Source: Pseudomonadales bacterium (lineage in GTDB: Bacteria > Pseudomonadota > Gammaproteobacteria > Pseudomonadales > DC-out160). From it: a DNA stretch of 64,000 bases. The stretch spans positions 186,001 to 250,000 of the forward strand of contig JAHRWA010000039.1 in assembly GCA_019090455.1 (NCBI GenBank), written 5' to 3'. Positions 10,801 to 19,274 of the stretch are shown here, piece by piece. The translations under genes and the position numbers were made by a program. Under the pieces are notes generated by a model, which saw only the letters and a program-made list of their open reading frames with translations, was not told the origin of the DNA and ran no database searches. Positions within the stretch are counted from its first letter, which is position 1. Each line of letters opens with the position of its first letter.

Positions 10801-13800
10801 ACACCAGTTAACAACGGTGCGTTGTGAGCCGCTATACACAAAGAGCCCGTCATCAAATCGGCTATATTTTCAGATCCTGTTTTTACCGCCAACATCGATC
10901 CCGTTGGCATCGACTGCATTAACGCACCTCGGCGCGCTACCAACGTGGTTGCATCCTCAAAACTAAACACACCCGCAATCGCAGCAGCGGCAAACTCGCC
11001 AATGCTATGACCGATGAGTACATCCGGTTTGCAGCCTTTTTTAATTAAGTACTGAGCTAAACAATATTCCAGCAAAAATAAGGCAGGCTGTGCAATTTGG
11101 GTTTGGTTAATGTCCAGCGCTTTTTTACTAACCACTTCCCCATTAAACAATATGGAACGAATATCAAATCCTTCCTGATCCGCAATCAGCTCACTACCCC
11201 GATCAAAGGTTTCTCGATAATCCACATCGGACTCATACAAACAACGGCCCATCATCACTCTCTGAGAACCTTGCCCCGAGAATAAAAATGCGCTCTTCCA
11301 GCCTACGCCTTTGAGCACCTCTCCTCTTACGACTTGCTTCGATTGTTGATCCAGATTATCGATCAACTCAATCACTGTCTTGCCTGACACTGCGGCTCGA
11401 TAAGAAAAGTGTTTTCGTCCCAGTGCAGAGGTATAAGCGATTTTGGCTATTTCGCTTTTTTCGCATTGCTCGAAATTCTCTTCTTTCTCAACATTCTCTT
11501 CTAAATTAATATCCTTAAGAAATTCAGAATAGCGATCCAATTGTATCGCCAAAGATTCCTTCGATTTAGCAGACACAAGCACTGAAAATGGCTCAGACGA
11601 TAGTTCAGATTTTTCCGCATCTTTCGCTTGTTCAATCAAAACATGAGCATTCGTACCGCCAACACCCAATGAGGTGATCGCCGCCCGACGAGGTGCATCA
11701 GACAACCACGGTTTAAGCGTGTTATTGACATAAAAGGGGGTTTTTCCCAATTCCAGTTTCGGATTAGCCGTCTGAAAGAATAAGGTCGCGGGTATTTGTC
11801 CACGCTGCACTGACAGCACGGCTTTAATAAAACTGGCAATACCGGCTGCATGTATCGCGTGACCAATATTGGATTTGACCGAACCAATAGCGCAGGTTTT
11901 TTTGGTTCCAGAATTTACCGCATAACTTTGTCTTAGCGCCTCGATTTCGATGGGGTCACCCAAGGGTGTTGCCGTACCGTGTGTTTCAATAAAACCCACT
12001 GAGCTGGGTTCAAAACCAGACCGAGCCAGCGCTGCATTATAGACATCTACCTGACCGCCCACACTGGGCGCAGTGAAACTCGCCTTCTGTTCACCGTCAT
12101 TATTCACAGCATGGCCTTTCACAACCGCATATATTTGATCCCCATCCCGCTGCGCTAAATCAAGACGTTTTAGAACGACCATACCAGCACCGTCGTTAAA
12201 GGTGGTGCCAGTGGCTTTTGCGTCAAATGGCCGACAATGGCCATCCACTGAAAACATCCCCCCTTCTTGATATAAATAACCACTCTGTAATGGTGTCGTG
12301 ATCGAGACGCCACCGGCAATCGCCATCTCACAATCACCGCGCTCTATGCTGGCACAAGCTTGCGATACCGCCACTAGCCCAGTTGAACACGCACTGTAGA
12401 CATTGACGCTGGGTCCTTTCAGGTTTAATTGGTAAGAAATACGAGTCGTTAAAAAATCCGCTTCATTCGCCAACGATGCATTGAAGGCGCCATATCGCTT
12501 TAGCAAACTTTTATTAGGTAATACATATTGATGAAAATAGCGAGGCCAATTAGCGCCCGCAAAAACTCCCGTACGTAAGCCTTTATCCCCCTGATCAGCA
12601 TCGGCATCCCCTGGTGGATAACCTGCATCTTCCAATGCATGCCAAGCCATTTCTAACATCACTCGATGCTGCGGATCCATCACATCCGCTTCAACAGGTG
12701 AAATCCCAAAAAACTTCGCATCAAATTTATCACTGTCATCCACTACCCCTTTGGCTCTCACGTAGTGTTTGTGATGACGCTCTTCCTGATCCACTTCAGA
12801 ACTAATTTCGTCTTCGTTGAAGAAGCGGATGGTTTCTTTTCCTGCTACCAAATTATCCCAAAACTCTTTGGCATTTTTTGCCCCCGGAAATCGGCAAGCC
12901 ATTCCAATCACAGCACAATCAACTGTTGTCGTACTGGCACTGGCACTGGCACTGGAAAGATATCTCTTTTCTTTTTCACTACTCTCTAGAAAAAAGCGTA
13001 ACTGAGTTTGTACGCTGGGATACTCAAATACGAAGGTCGACTTGAGTGTTATCGAAAACACTTTTTCTAAGGCTTCCGCTAATTGCACTGACTCCAGCGA
13101 GGTCCCCCCCACATCCAAAAAATTATCATCTGCTGCCACCTGTCGGCCAAGTATGGTTTCCCAGCAATTCGCAATCGCTTTATGGCTAGAAGCAAGATCC
13201 ATTTTTGAGTTTCTAGTTGGATCTTTATTTGAGTCTTTAGTTTTATCTTTAGAATAGAAAGGATCGGGTAATTTAGATTCGTCTAGTTTTCCATTTTTAT
13301 TCTTAGGTAATAACGCCATCGGGATAATAAAGTGCGGCAACATAAAGTCAGGCAGTTTGACGGCAAGCTGCTCACGAATCGCTTGTCGATTCAATCCAGA
13401 TTTCAATTCCTCTTTCGAAGCCTCATTTCTCGTAACGACATAAGCCGTTAATCGCTTTTGCCCCCGAGGTCCCAATTTCACGAAGACTCTCGCTTCGACT
13501 ATGTCGGGAAGTTCATTAATGACTAGCTCAATTTCTCCCGGTTCGATTCGATGACCGTCGATCTTTATTTGTTTGTCATTGCGTTGCAAGTAATCGTAGC
13601 TACCATCATCGAGCACAGTCACCAAATCACCCGTCCGATACCCTTTGCGTATGTCACCATCACGGCAGGCAATATCAACAAACCGCTCGGCACTCAATTC
13701 CGGGCGATTAAGGTATTGCGTAGCCACGCCATCACCAAAAACGATGAGTTCGCCTTCACCCGATGCGGGTTTCAATTGCTCGTCAAAAATATCGCAAGTA

Positions 13801-14819
13801 GTACCTTTGATGGGATAACCAATGGGTATTCGTTTAATCCCTTTCGGTAGTTTTTTAGGGATAGGGTAGACAGTGCTGAAAGTCGTATTTTCGGTGGGGC
13901 CATAACCATTATAAAATGCCGTGTTAGGCAACGCCACCAAGCCTTTCCGAATATGGGATACCGATAACGCCTCACCGCCAATGATTAATTGCTTCACGCC
14001 AGCTAGCGATTCAGAGTGATCCGAGATGATGGCGTTATACAAAGAAGTGGTTAACCATAACGTAGTGATGTGTTGCGATTCGATGGAATTTCTAATGCCG
14101 GCGGGCGTCAACACCTCTATTTCTGAGTGCAGGACACAAACCCCACCGTTCAGCAAAGGCCCCCAAAGCTCAAGTGTGGAAAGATCGAAGCTTAAAGCCG
14201 ATAACTGGAAAAACACTTCCTTGGAATTGAAATCGATATAGTCAGTTTCACAAACCAATCGAGTGACACCTCTATGTGGGACAACAACACCTTTTGGAGC
14301 ACCAGTAGAACCCGATGTGAAAATAATATACGCAGGAAGTTCCGCATCCGTGCTCACTTTGATCTGTAAATTCAACGACGGATTTGAACCCAAGGATTGA
14401 TCTGAACCCAATGATTTCTCAGTAATCGGAGTGGAGTGCCATTGGATATTCAAATTATTGGCGGTAGGTATTGTGCTATCACACAAGCCAACGGTTGCTC
14501 CTACTTCACTACAAATAAATTGTTGTCTCTCCAGAGGATAATTGCCATCAACAAAAACATAGTGCGCGCCCACCCATAATATTCCCAATAAATTAGAACA
14601 TAATTGCGGGCTTCGTTGAGACATGAGTATAACGGGATCACCTGAACCAACCCCTATCGAGGCTAAATATGCAGCGGTATGTCGAGCTTCCACCAACAAT
14701 TCCGCATAGGTAATACCATGCCAGTCATTGTCAATACAGTACTTAACGGCAATATGATCTGGATACTTCTGCGCAGTCGCGACAAATATTTCAACTATTG
14801 TTTGCAATCTTCTACTCAC
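7869..14819 (-). CDS. Hybrid NRPS-PKS megasynthase, domains A-PCP-KS-AT-PCP-aminotransferase
   Basis: A 2316-residue hybrid enzyme without a leading condensation domain, so it is a loading protein. Adenylation: IIFTSGSTGAPKG near 163, YNGYGPTEN near 302; the code DLLWIGGTFK is nearest the valine code DAFWIGGTFK. First carrier: FLDVGGTSLES near 567. Ketosynthase about 631-1060 with SACSTGL, ETHGTA and SNIGHA. Acyltransferase about 1176-1455 with GHSIGE and HAFHS, the malonyl signature. Second carrier: GEVGLDSLL near 1645. Class III aminotransferase about 1850-2270 with the PLP lysine in TTYGKVVGGG near 2080. The order resembles MycA/ItuA-type enzymes, which make beta-amino acids. No ketoreductase is present, so transamination of the beta-ketone is the expected step. 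The start is uncertain: GTG at 14819 lacks a spaced ribosome site, and TTG at 14807 is preceded by GAGAAGTGAG. Confidence 0.93.
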   Translation of the reverse strand: MSRRLQTIVEIFVATAQKYPDHIAVKYCIDNDWHGITYAELLVEARHTAAYLASIGVGSGDPVILMSQRSPQLCSNLLGILWVGAHYVFVDGNYPLERQQFICSEVGATVGLCDSTIPTANNLNIQWHSTPITEKSLGSDQSLGSNPSLNLQIKVSTDAELPAYIIFTSGSTGAPKGVVVPHRGVTRLVCETDYIDFNSKEVFFQLSALSFDLSTLELWGPLLNGGVCVLHSEIEVLTPAGIRNSIESQHITTLWLTTSLYNAIISDHSESLAGVKQLIIGGEALSVSHIRKGLVALPNTAFYNGYGPTENTTFSTVYPIPKKLPKGIKRIPIGYPIKGTTCDIFDEQLKPASGEGELIVFGDGVATQYLNRPELSAERFVDIACRDGDIRKGYRTGDLVTVLDDGSYDYLQRNDKQIKIDGHRIEPGEIELVINELPDIVEARVFVKLGPRGQKRLTAYVVTRNEASKEELKSGLNRQAIREQLAVKLPDFMLPHFIIPMALLPKNKNGKLDESKLPDPFYSKDKTKDSNKDPTRNSKMDLASSHKAIANCWETILGRQVAADDNFLDVGGTSLESVQLAEALEKVFSITLKSTFVFEYPSVQTQLRFFLESSEKEKRYLSSASASASTTTVDCAVIGMACRFPGAKNAKEFWDNLVAGKETIRFFNEDEISSEVDQEERHHKHYVRAKGVVDDSDKFDAKFFGISPVEADVMDPQHRVMLEMAWHALEDAGYPPGDADADQGDKGLRTGVFAGANWPRYFHQYVLPNKSLLKRYGAFNASLANEADFLTTRISYQLNLKGPSVNVYSACSTGLVAVSQACASIERGDCEMAIAGGVSITTPLQSGYLYQEGGMFSVDGHCRPFDAKATGTTFNDGAGMVVLKRLDLAQRDGDQIYAVVKGHAVNNDGEQKASFTAPSVGGQVDVYNAALARSGFEPSSVGFIETHGTATPLGDPIEIEALRQSYAVNSGTKKTCAIGSVKSNIGHAIHAAGIASFIKAVLSVQRGQIPATLFFQTANPKLELGKTPFYVNNTLKPWLSDAPRRAAITSLGVGGTNAHVLIEQAKDAEKSELSSEPFSVLVSAKSKESLAIQLDRYSEFLKDINLEENVEKEENFEQCEKSEIAKIAYTSALGRKHFSYRAAVSGKTVIELIDNLDQQSKQVVRGEVLKGVGWKSAFLFSGQGSQRVMMGRCLYESDVDYRETFDRGSELIADQEGFDIRSILFNGEVVSKKALDINQTQIAQPALFLLEYCLAQYLIKKGCKPDVLIGHSIGEFAAAAIAGVFSFEDATTLVARRGALMQSMPTGSMLAVKTGSENIADLMTGSLCIAAHNAPLLTGVAGTNKDLKAFEQKLISRDIDSTLLKTSHAFHSDMMQPIVEPFRDAVNKVARHAPNIPIISTATGLTLSAEEAMSSEYWANQLRKTVQFSSAMKTLLNQYSDYSLALLEVGPGSTLLSLAAFQDNLGETVSVPLLPNYGVNRENGMEVLQGLNKLWVKGFPIDWKAHFQSEQMKKVSLPGYAFAAEVHWLDAVEPNSTISPQSSELSQNQLLQEQLLQEQLLQQKNLLLSLTNTAQPGQTQPNVLPETSLNQSTSTKNSSNTIPEVTMSGEQHLQRVQQRLKELFEDVTGYDLMDMALETHFGEVGLDSLLLTQAATAIDGCFDVGLTFRHLVEDYTCLGELSEFIAERVPAEIQETPDTTSVSPSPASQPIVNQQPIGATGNAIHDLIQAQLQVMQMQLAATTLSPTTLSSPNVSSPNVSSPNVSSSNLPLTNTPAELDKPVETKGKARHTPGTRITREKVGVTLSQAQKQWIDEVMLNYEKKFSSSKALTQKHRKHLADPRTVSGFNPEWKEIVFPIVTERSKGSKLWDIDGNELIDTANGFGPIFFGHSPDFITDAVKQQLDKGVETGPQSLLAGEVAKLFCELTGNERCTFASTGSEAVMGAIRLARTVTGRSKIVMFEGSYHGIFDEVINRPGRDYQALPAAPGITKEMTHNMLVLPWADDESLDIIRSLGKELAAVLIEPVQSRMPEYHDGEFLKSVRQITEDNKTALILDEVVTGFRVAPGGIGEYFGIDADLTTYGKVVGGGFPIGLIGGKAKFMDALDGGTWQYGDDSIPEVGVTFFAGTFVRHPLSLAAANAVLHKIKELGPSLYTQLADKTQSMATEVKAFISEMKCEVKLEEFASLFYVSVPANAHWGHLLFTMMTYEGINIQQYRPNFLTTEHSEKDIRKIIEAFKNSLAHLVRMGLIEGDSVAAKSYFDQQETPIPPGARLGKNAKGEPAYFVEDPKNKGKYLEVKNLEVKKTEVGKTEVGRP
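9523..9567 (-). repeat. 15-bp tandem repeat coding SSPNV units in the carrier-aminotransferase linker
   Basis: Three consecutive 15-mers of the form gatgayacgtttggt lie inside the hybrid megasynthase and keep the frame. They encode repeated Ser-Ser-Pro-Asn-Val units in a low-complexity linker between the second carrier domain and the aminotransferase. Copy number could vary without breaking the gene. Confidence 0.85.
10131..10187 (-). repeat. 15-bp tandem repeat coding Gln/Leu-rich units in the AT-carrier linker
   Basis: Two exact copies of ctgttcttgtaataa, with one shortened and one degenerate flanking copy, keep the frame of the hybrid megasynthase. They encode LLQEQ units in the linker between acyltransferase and second carrier domain. 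Confidence 0.8.
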
Positions 14820-15044
14820 TTCTCGGTATGGCAGATGAACTACCCAATCTCATCAGTATAGCCACGGTACCCGCGACCCGTGCAGATTACCTGAATTCCC
14901 TATTAGAAAAAAGTCGAGCGCGAAACCGCAGTAGTAGCATTTGAAATGAATTTTCTGATAACTTTCGTGAAGAACAGCGAGAAGGAAATTTTGATGCAGC
15001 CCTAAATAAAACTCACACAGGGCTGCACTTTAACGTAACGGTCT
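14820..15044. other. Intergenic leader between the megasynthase and the acyl-CoA dehydrogenase
   Basis: This 225-nt gap is both the 3' end of the dehydrogenase transcript and the probable promoter region of the NRPS-PKS operon. It contains the hairpin at 14996-15026. I see no convincing sigma-70 promoter on the minus strand. Confidence 0.4.
14996..15026 (-). terminator. Probable terminator hairpin after the acyl-CoA dehydrogenase gene
   Basis: Perfect 8-bp arms gcagccct (14996-15003) and agggctgc (15019-15026) lie 19 nt past the dehydrogenase stop. On the minus strand the hairpin is followed by the A/T-rich ATCAAAATTT, which is a weak U-tract. It would insulate the dehydrogenase from the NRPS-PKS operon. 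Confidence 0.5.
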
Positions 15045-16211
15045 TTACTTAAACTTACTCTTACCCAATATATGATCGGAAATAATACGCAACTGAATTT
15101 CAGAGGTACCTTCAAATATCTTAGTGAGCCTCGAATCACGCCAATAACGCTCAACCGAATGCAGCTTTGTATATCCCGCTCCACCCAAAATTTGCAATGC
15201 TTCGCTAGTGACGCGTTCTGACATTTCAGAGGCAAAATATTTCGACATACCGGCCTCTTTGTCACATCGCTGCCCCGTGTCCACCTGAGCACACACGTGA
15301 TAATTCAGTTGCCGGGCAGCCTCGATCTCCGTTGCCATTTTAGCTAATTTGAACCGAGTCACCTGAAAATCAGCAATGCTACGACCAAACTGCTCTCGCT
15401 CTAATGCATAGGCTGTGGCATCTTCTAATGCTGCTTGTGCAAGACCGATAGCTCGAGCCGCGGTGTGAGCCCGCGCTGTTACCAAATCGGCACTGACAGC
15501 ATAAAATGCTCCGCCTTCGCTGCCTACCATGGCACTTGCTGGTACTCGCACACTATCGAAATGTAGCTCCCACGTTTTCCAACCAAAATAGCCAATCTTT
15601 GGAATCTCACTGCCATTCACACCTTCAGGGAGTTTACCCACTTCTTTTTCAATCTTGAAAAAAGTCAGCCCTCGATGTTTTTTGTTAGGGTCGATTTTGG
15701 GATCTGTTCTTACCATCACCAAAATATAATCCGCACCGTCGGCGAATGTGCACCAATATTTGCTTCCTGTGATAATCCAATCGTCGCCGTCTTTAACTGC
15801 TCGGCAAGTTACATTAGCAATATCAGATCCGGCTTCGGGTTCTGATAAGGCAATGGCACAAAGATAATCACCACTGGCCACTCGAGGTAAGGTCTCTTTC
15901 TTCTGCTCCTCTGACATTTCACGCACGCCAACCATACCGTTGCCCCGAGCAATGAGACTCGCCACACTCATCCAACCGCGAGCAAGCTCTTCTGCCACAA
16001 GGCAGTATTCGAAACAGCCTAAACCTAAGCCACCGTATTCCTCGGGAATCATGATGCCAAAATATCCCATATCGGCGAGCTTCTTTCGCAATGACATGGG
16101 GATATCGCCTTGCACTGCATCCAATTCCTTGGCGACGGGTACCACTTCTTTATCAGTAAATTTACGTGCAGACTCTTTTATTAGCTGCCTTTCCTCGGTG
16201 AGATAATTCAT
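15045..16211 (-). CDS. Acyl-CoA dehydrogenase
   Basis: An FAD-dependent acyl-CoA dehydrogenase of about 388 residues, oxidising acyl-CoA to 2-enoyl-CoA and passing electrons to ETF. I chose the ATG at 16211 (MNYLTEERQL) because GAGGG lies about 8 nt upstream; the open frame continues 26 codons further but without a good site. Family signatures are ALSEPEAGSD near residue 126, the helical C-terminal domain ending LQILGGAGY, and FEGTSEIQ near 366-373, whose Glu is the usual catalytic base. It lies divergent from an SDR gene across a 243-nt gap. It sits upstream of the megasynthase but behind a hairpin, so its part in that pathway is unclear; branched-chain or fatty acyl-CoA breakdown is equally likely. 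Confidence 0.9.
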   Translation of the reverse strand: MNYLTEERQLIKESARKFTDKEVVPVAKELDAVQGDIPMSLRKKLADMGYFGIMIPEEYGGLGLGCFEYCLVAEELARGWMSVASLIARGNGMVGVREMSEEQKKETLPRVASGDYLCAIALSEPEAGSDIANVTCRAVKDGDDWIITGSKYWCTFADGADYILVMVRTDPKIDPNKKHRGLTFFKIEKEVGKLPEGVNGSEIPKIGYFGWKTWELHFDSVRVPASAMVGSEGGAFYAVSADLVTARAHTAARAIGLAQAALEDATAYALEREQFGRSIADFQVTRFKLAKMATEIEAARQLNYHVCAQVDTGQRCDKEAGMSKYFASEMSERVTSEALQILGGAGYTKLHSVERYWRDSRLTKIFEGTSEIQLRIISDHILGKSKFK

Positions 16212-16454
16212 ATTCGTGGCCCTCAAATTAATTTGAGACGGGACTTTAACCCCTAACATTAACAATCTCAAGAAGATCAAAATTCTCACACCTAATACAT
16301 CAATCAGAAAATAGAAATCGAAAATCGAAAATCAGAGACCCCTTTTGTTTCTACTTGGGTGAATCTCACACCACTGGTAGACTCCTCCGCATAAGATTAG
16401 GAATGGCACAGATCAAGAGCTTGATCATCAACAGTAATACAGGAATACGACTCA

Positions 16455-17324
16455 ATGATTGAATACAAAAAACATTACGGCCTAACGGATGAAGAACTCA
16501 TTAACTACCCTACCGTTTTTGCAGATGATTTATTGAAAGGTCATGTGGCTTTGGTATCCGGTGCTGGTACAGGAATTGGTAAGGGTATCGCCACTTTATT
16601 TGCCCGACTCGGAGCCGACCTGGTCATCTGTGGACGTAATGAAGAACGATTAGAGAAATCGGCAGAATTCTTGAGAGGCTTTGGCGGACGAGTCGTCACC
16701 GATATTCTGACCATCCGAGACCCACTTAAAGTCGAAGCGCTGATGGATAAAGTCTGGCAAGAATATGGCCGACTCGACTATCTGATTAACAATGCAGGCG
16801 GACAATTTGCACAGAATGCTATCGATATCAGTTATAAAGGTTGGCAAGCCGTTATCGACACCAATCTCAACGGCACTTGGTACATGATGCAAAATGCGGC
16901 TAAGCGCTGGCGTGACACCGACGAGCCCGGCAGCATAGTTACCGTGACCGCTGACCTTTGGAGAGGAATCAATCAAATGTCACACACCACCGCTTCACGT
17001 GCAGGGGTTATCTACCTTGCTAAAAACCTTGCGGTAGAATGGGCACCATTCAATATTCGCGTGAATACCGTTGCAGCAGGATCTATAGAGAGTAGCGGCT
17101 TCAACAACTACGGCGACGAAGCACATGAATCTTTATTCAAACCGGGTTTAATGAAAAGACCGGGGCATGTGATGGATATCGCCGAAGCCTGCGTCTATGC
17201 CTCTGCTCATTCCGGCAATTACATTACCGGTGAAACCATAACCGTCGGTGGGGGAATGTCACTCTGGGGTGAGTTTTGGCCTGCAGGAAAACCCGACTAC
17301 TTCAAAGGTCCAGGAGAGGAATAA
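16455..17324 (+). CDS. SDR family oxidoreductase, DECR/PECR-like, lacking the YxxxK motif
   Basis: A 289-residue short-chain dehydrogenase/reductase. The nucleotide-binding motif is VSGAGTGIGKG near residue 35, and NNAGG is intact. Where classical SDRs have YxxxK it reads TTASR, followed by AGVIYLAKNLAVEWAPFNIRVN. This matches the dienoyl-CoA and trans-2-enoyl-CoA reductase branch, which also lacks the classical tyrosine. An acyl-CoA substrate is therefore likely. AGGAA lies about 8 nt before the ATG. It is divergent from the acyl-CoA dehydrogenase and could reduce enoyl-CoA products of the same route; that link is inference. Confidence 0.85.
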   Translation: MIEYKKHYGLTDEELINYPTVFADDLLKGHVALVSGAGTGIGKGIATLFARLGADLVICGRNEERLEKSAEFLRGFGGRVVTDILTIRDPLKVEALMDKVWQEYGRLDYLINNAGGQFAQNAIDISYKGWQAVIDTNLNGTWYMMQNAAKRWRDTDEPGSIVTVTADLWRGINQMSHTTASRAGVIYLAKNLAVEWAPFNIRVNTVAAGSIESSGFNNYGDEAHESLFKPGLMKRPGHVMDIAEACVYASAHSGNYITGETITVGGGMSLWGEFWPAGKPDYFKGPGEE

Positions 17325-17331
17325 CAGGTAC

Positions 17332-17364
17332 AAAAAAGGCCCCATTACCAGGAGCCTTTTTTTT
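17332..17364. terminator. Bidirectional rho-independent terminator between convergent SDR genes
   Basis: The arms aaaaaaggc (17332-17340) and gcctttttttt (17354-17364) form a stem flanked by an A-run on one side and a T-run on the other. It can therefore end transcripts from both converging genes. Confidence 0.85.
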
Positions 17365-17408
17365 CATACCAACATCAAGAGAGATGAAAACTACAAACTA
17401 ATCAATAC

Positions 17409-18179
17409 TCATTTAGGCTGCATTCTAATTCCGCCGTCAAGACGAATACATTCTGCATTAAGATATTCATTTTCTGCCATCATTACTGACAAGTGTGCGA
17501 TTTCCGCAGGTTTACCCAAACGCTTAGGATTAACCACCATACTGGATAATGCAGTGACCACTTGCTCAGGAGCAGAATCAAATAACGGAGTATGTATCAG
17601 CCCCGGTACTATGGTATTCACACGGATACCAAGAGGTGCTAAATCACGAGCCATGGGTAAAGTCATACCGATGACGCCACCTTTGGATGCACTGTAAGCG
17701 ACTTGTCCTATCTGACCTTCATAACCTGCAACAGAAGCGGTATTGATAATAACACCACGACCACCGTGCTCATTGTAAGCTTCATTCTTCGCCATTTGTT
17801 CCGCCGCTAAACGGCAAACGTTAAATGTGCCTATCAAGTTAACTTCTAACACTGTCTTATAGGCGCTCATAGCATGAGGCCCATTTTTGCCATAAGTTTT
17901 AGCTGCGGAACCAATACCGGCATAGTTATTACAAATATGAAGTGCACCAAATTTTTCCATGATGCCCGCAATGCCGTTTTCCACGGAAGCTTCATCAGCC
18001 ACGTTGACATTAAAAAAGGCAACCTTATCGCCTAACTCTTTAACCAGTTTTTCACCGCGCTCTACGTTCATATCAAAAATGGCAACACTTGCGCCTTTTT
18101 CAACATACGCTCTGACGGTAGCTTCACCGAGGCCAGACGCGCCTCCGGTAACGAGTGCGACTTTTCCTGCAATATCCAT
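17409..18179 (-). CDS. SDR family dehydrogenase, 3-hydroxyacyl-CoA dehydrogenase type 2-like
   Basis: A classical SDR of about 256 residues when started at the ATG at 18179 (MDIAGKVALVTGG), which has AAGGAGT 6 nt upstream; 13 more in-frame codons upstream lack such a site. The cofactor motif is TGGASGLGEA and the active site is INTASVAG followed by YSASKGG, so Ser, Tyr and Lys are all present. NNYAG replaces the usual NNAG. The closest family I recognise is the NAD-dependent 3-hydroxyacyl-CoA dehydrogenase type 2/HSD10 group. It would oxidise 3-hydroxyacyl-CoA in beta-oxidation. It converges on the DECR-like SDR and shares its terminator. Confidence 0.88.
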   Translation of the reverse strand: MDIAGKVALVTGGASGLGEATVRAYVEKGASVAIFDMNVERGEKLVKELGDKVAFFNVNVADEASVENGIAGIMEKFGALHICNNYAGIGSAAKTYGKNGPHAMSAYKTVLEVNLIGTFNVCRLAAEQMAKNEAYNEHGGRGVIINTASVAGYEGQIGQVAYSASKGGVIGMTLPMARDLAPLGIRVNTIVPGLIHTPLFDSAPEQVVTALSSMVVNPKRLGKPAEIAHLSVMMAENEYLNAECIRLDGGIRMQPK

Positions 18180-18406
18180 AATAGACTCCTTGGTAGTTAA
18201 ACTTCTCTGATCCAGCACATATCAATCACGCACCGACAACCGCGCGCATTTTACTCGATTGAATCCGGAAAAACCACCGAATGAACAAACAGCAAAATGG
18301 GGATAGACGCTAAAAACTAAAACCAATTTTAATTTGACTGCAGGAAATTTAGGTTCGAATATTAGGGTAACCAGAAAAGGTCAAATGATGTATTTTGGAG
18401 AACACC

Positions 18407-18640
18407 TTGAAAAAATTAAAAAATGAAAAAGAACTGGTCAAGAAAGCCATCGAAGCGGGCGTAAAATACGCGGAGAATCGCGGCGTCGTGGAGTTTGAAG
18501 CCACCGACTCGGCTAGTGAAAAAATCGAATACATCTACCGTCTGCTCACTCATGACAAAGTGATACAAGCGATTCCTGAAGATCAGGTTTCTCAGAAGAC
18601 TCTTAGGCATAAACTGGCAATTTGGGCTTCTAAATTATAA
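18407..18640 (+). CDS. DUF5062 family protein
   Basis: A small charged cytoplasmic protein of 77 residues. MKKLKNEKELVKKAIEAG, EKIEYIYRLLTHDKVIQ and LRHKLAIWASK resemble the DUF5062 family of gammaproteobacteria, whose function is unknown. I place the start at the TTG at 18407 because GGAG at 18397-18400 is 6 nt upstream; a TTG at 18395 is also in frame but has no site. It stands alone, divergent from the SDR upstream. Confidence 0.7.
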   Translation: MKKLKNEKELVKKAIEAGVKYAENRGVVEFEATDSASEKIEYIYRLLTHDKVIQAIPEDQVSQKTLRHKLAIWASKL

Positions 18641-18765
18641 ACAGTACCCAACAACATTATTTGATCCAGGCGTGTCACAAAATGACAAAGTAGACACTTG
18701 TTGGATTGATTACATCGGTTGAATGATGAATTAAAGTAGTATGTGCAGAGGTAAAGAGAACTCGC

Positions 18766-19068
18766 TTATTCATCCTCTGCATCCCACTGCTCCTCAAAGC
18801 CATTTCGCTCCAAGTAACCACCTACAATATTGATCAGATCTTCCATTATTGCCTGCATCCCGATAACCCCTTCTACGGAATTATGATTTCGATCCACAAT
18901 AACTGCCTCATCAACCATCTTCCAATAAAATTGAGTAAGCTGCTCCGCCTCCGACTTTGTAGTAACCTCCTTTTCTTCATTGGCTAGCGACAAAGCAAGG
19001 TTGTCATTCAAAAGCCGGGCAAAATGGATAAATACTTTTTTCTGCTCTAAATCCCGAAAATTTATCAT
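18766..19068 (-). CDS. Hypothetical acidic protein
   Basis: A 100-residue soluble acidic protein that I do not recognise. The start is taken at the ATG at 19068 (MINFRDL) because AAGGGG is 5 nt upstream, rather than 6 codons earlier. It has no signal peptide or membrane segment. The middle is helical and rich in Glu; the end is EQWDAEDE. The last codons can pair with downstream DNA (GCAGAGG with CCTCTGC), a possible weak 3' hairpin. No neighbour hints at its role. Confidence 0.6.
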   Translation of the reverse strand: MINFRDLEQKKVFIHFARLLNDNLALSLANEEKEVTTKSEAEQLTQFYWKMVDEAVIVDRNHNSVEGVIGMQAIMEDLINIVGGYLERNGFEEQWDAEDE

Positions 19069-19274
19069 TTTTATCCCCTTGAACAATCTTTAATAATGAC
19101 CATTCTATCTGCAACCCACACTAAATTATCATGTAGCTTTTTGGGCTGAAATCTTTTCTGTCACTGTTAAAAAATATTAATGTTTTCGCTTGTATTAGGC
19201 TAGTCGTGTACCCACTACTTAAATTACACCTCTTATCATTAACCAAGCTCTGCATTAAACACAGATAAACAATA

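Noticed and set aside
14828-14944. 38-codon plus-strand frame between the megasynthase and the dehydrogenase; the same frame continues past its TGA with protein-like sequence to about 15052
   Set aside because: It has no ribosome site, no recognised family, and runs into the antisense of the dehydrogenase end. It could be a relic, but there is nothing to support it.
17248-17697. 149-codon plus-strand frame across the SDR terminator
   Set aside because: It runs through a strong bidirectional terminator and is antisense to the second SDR gene.
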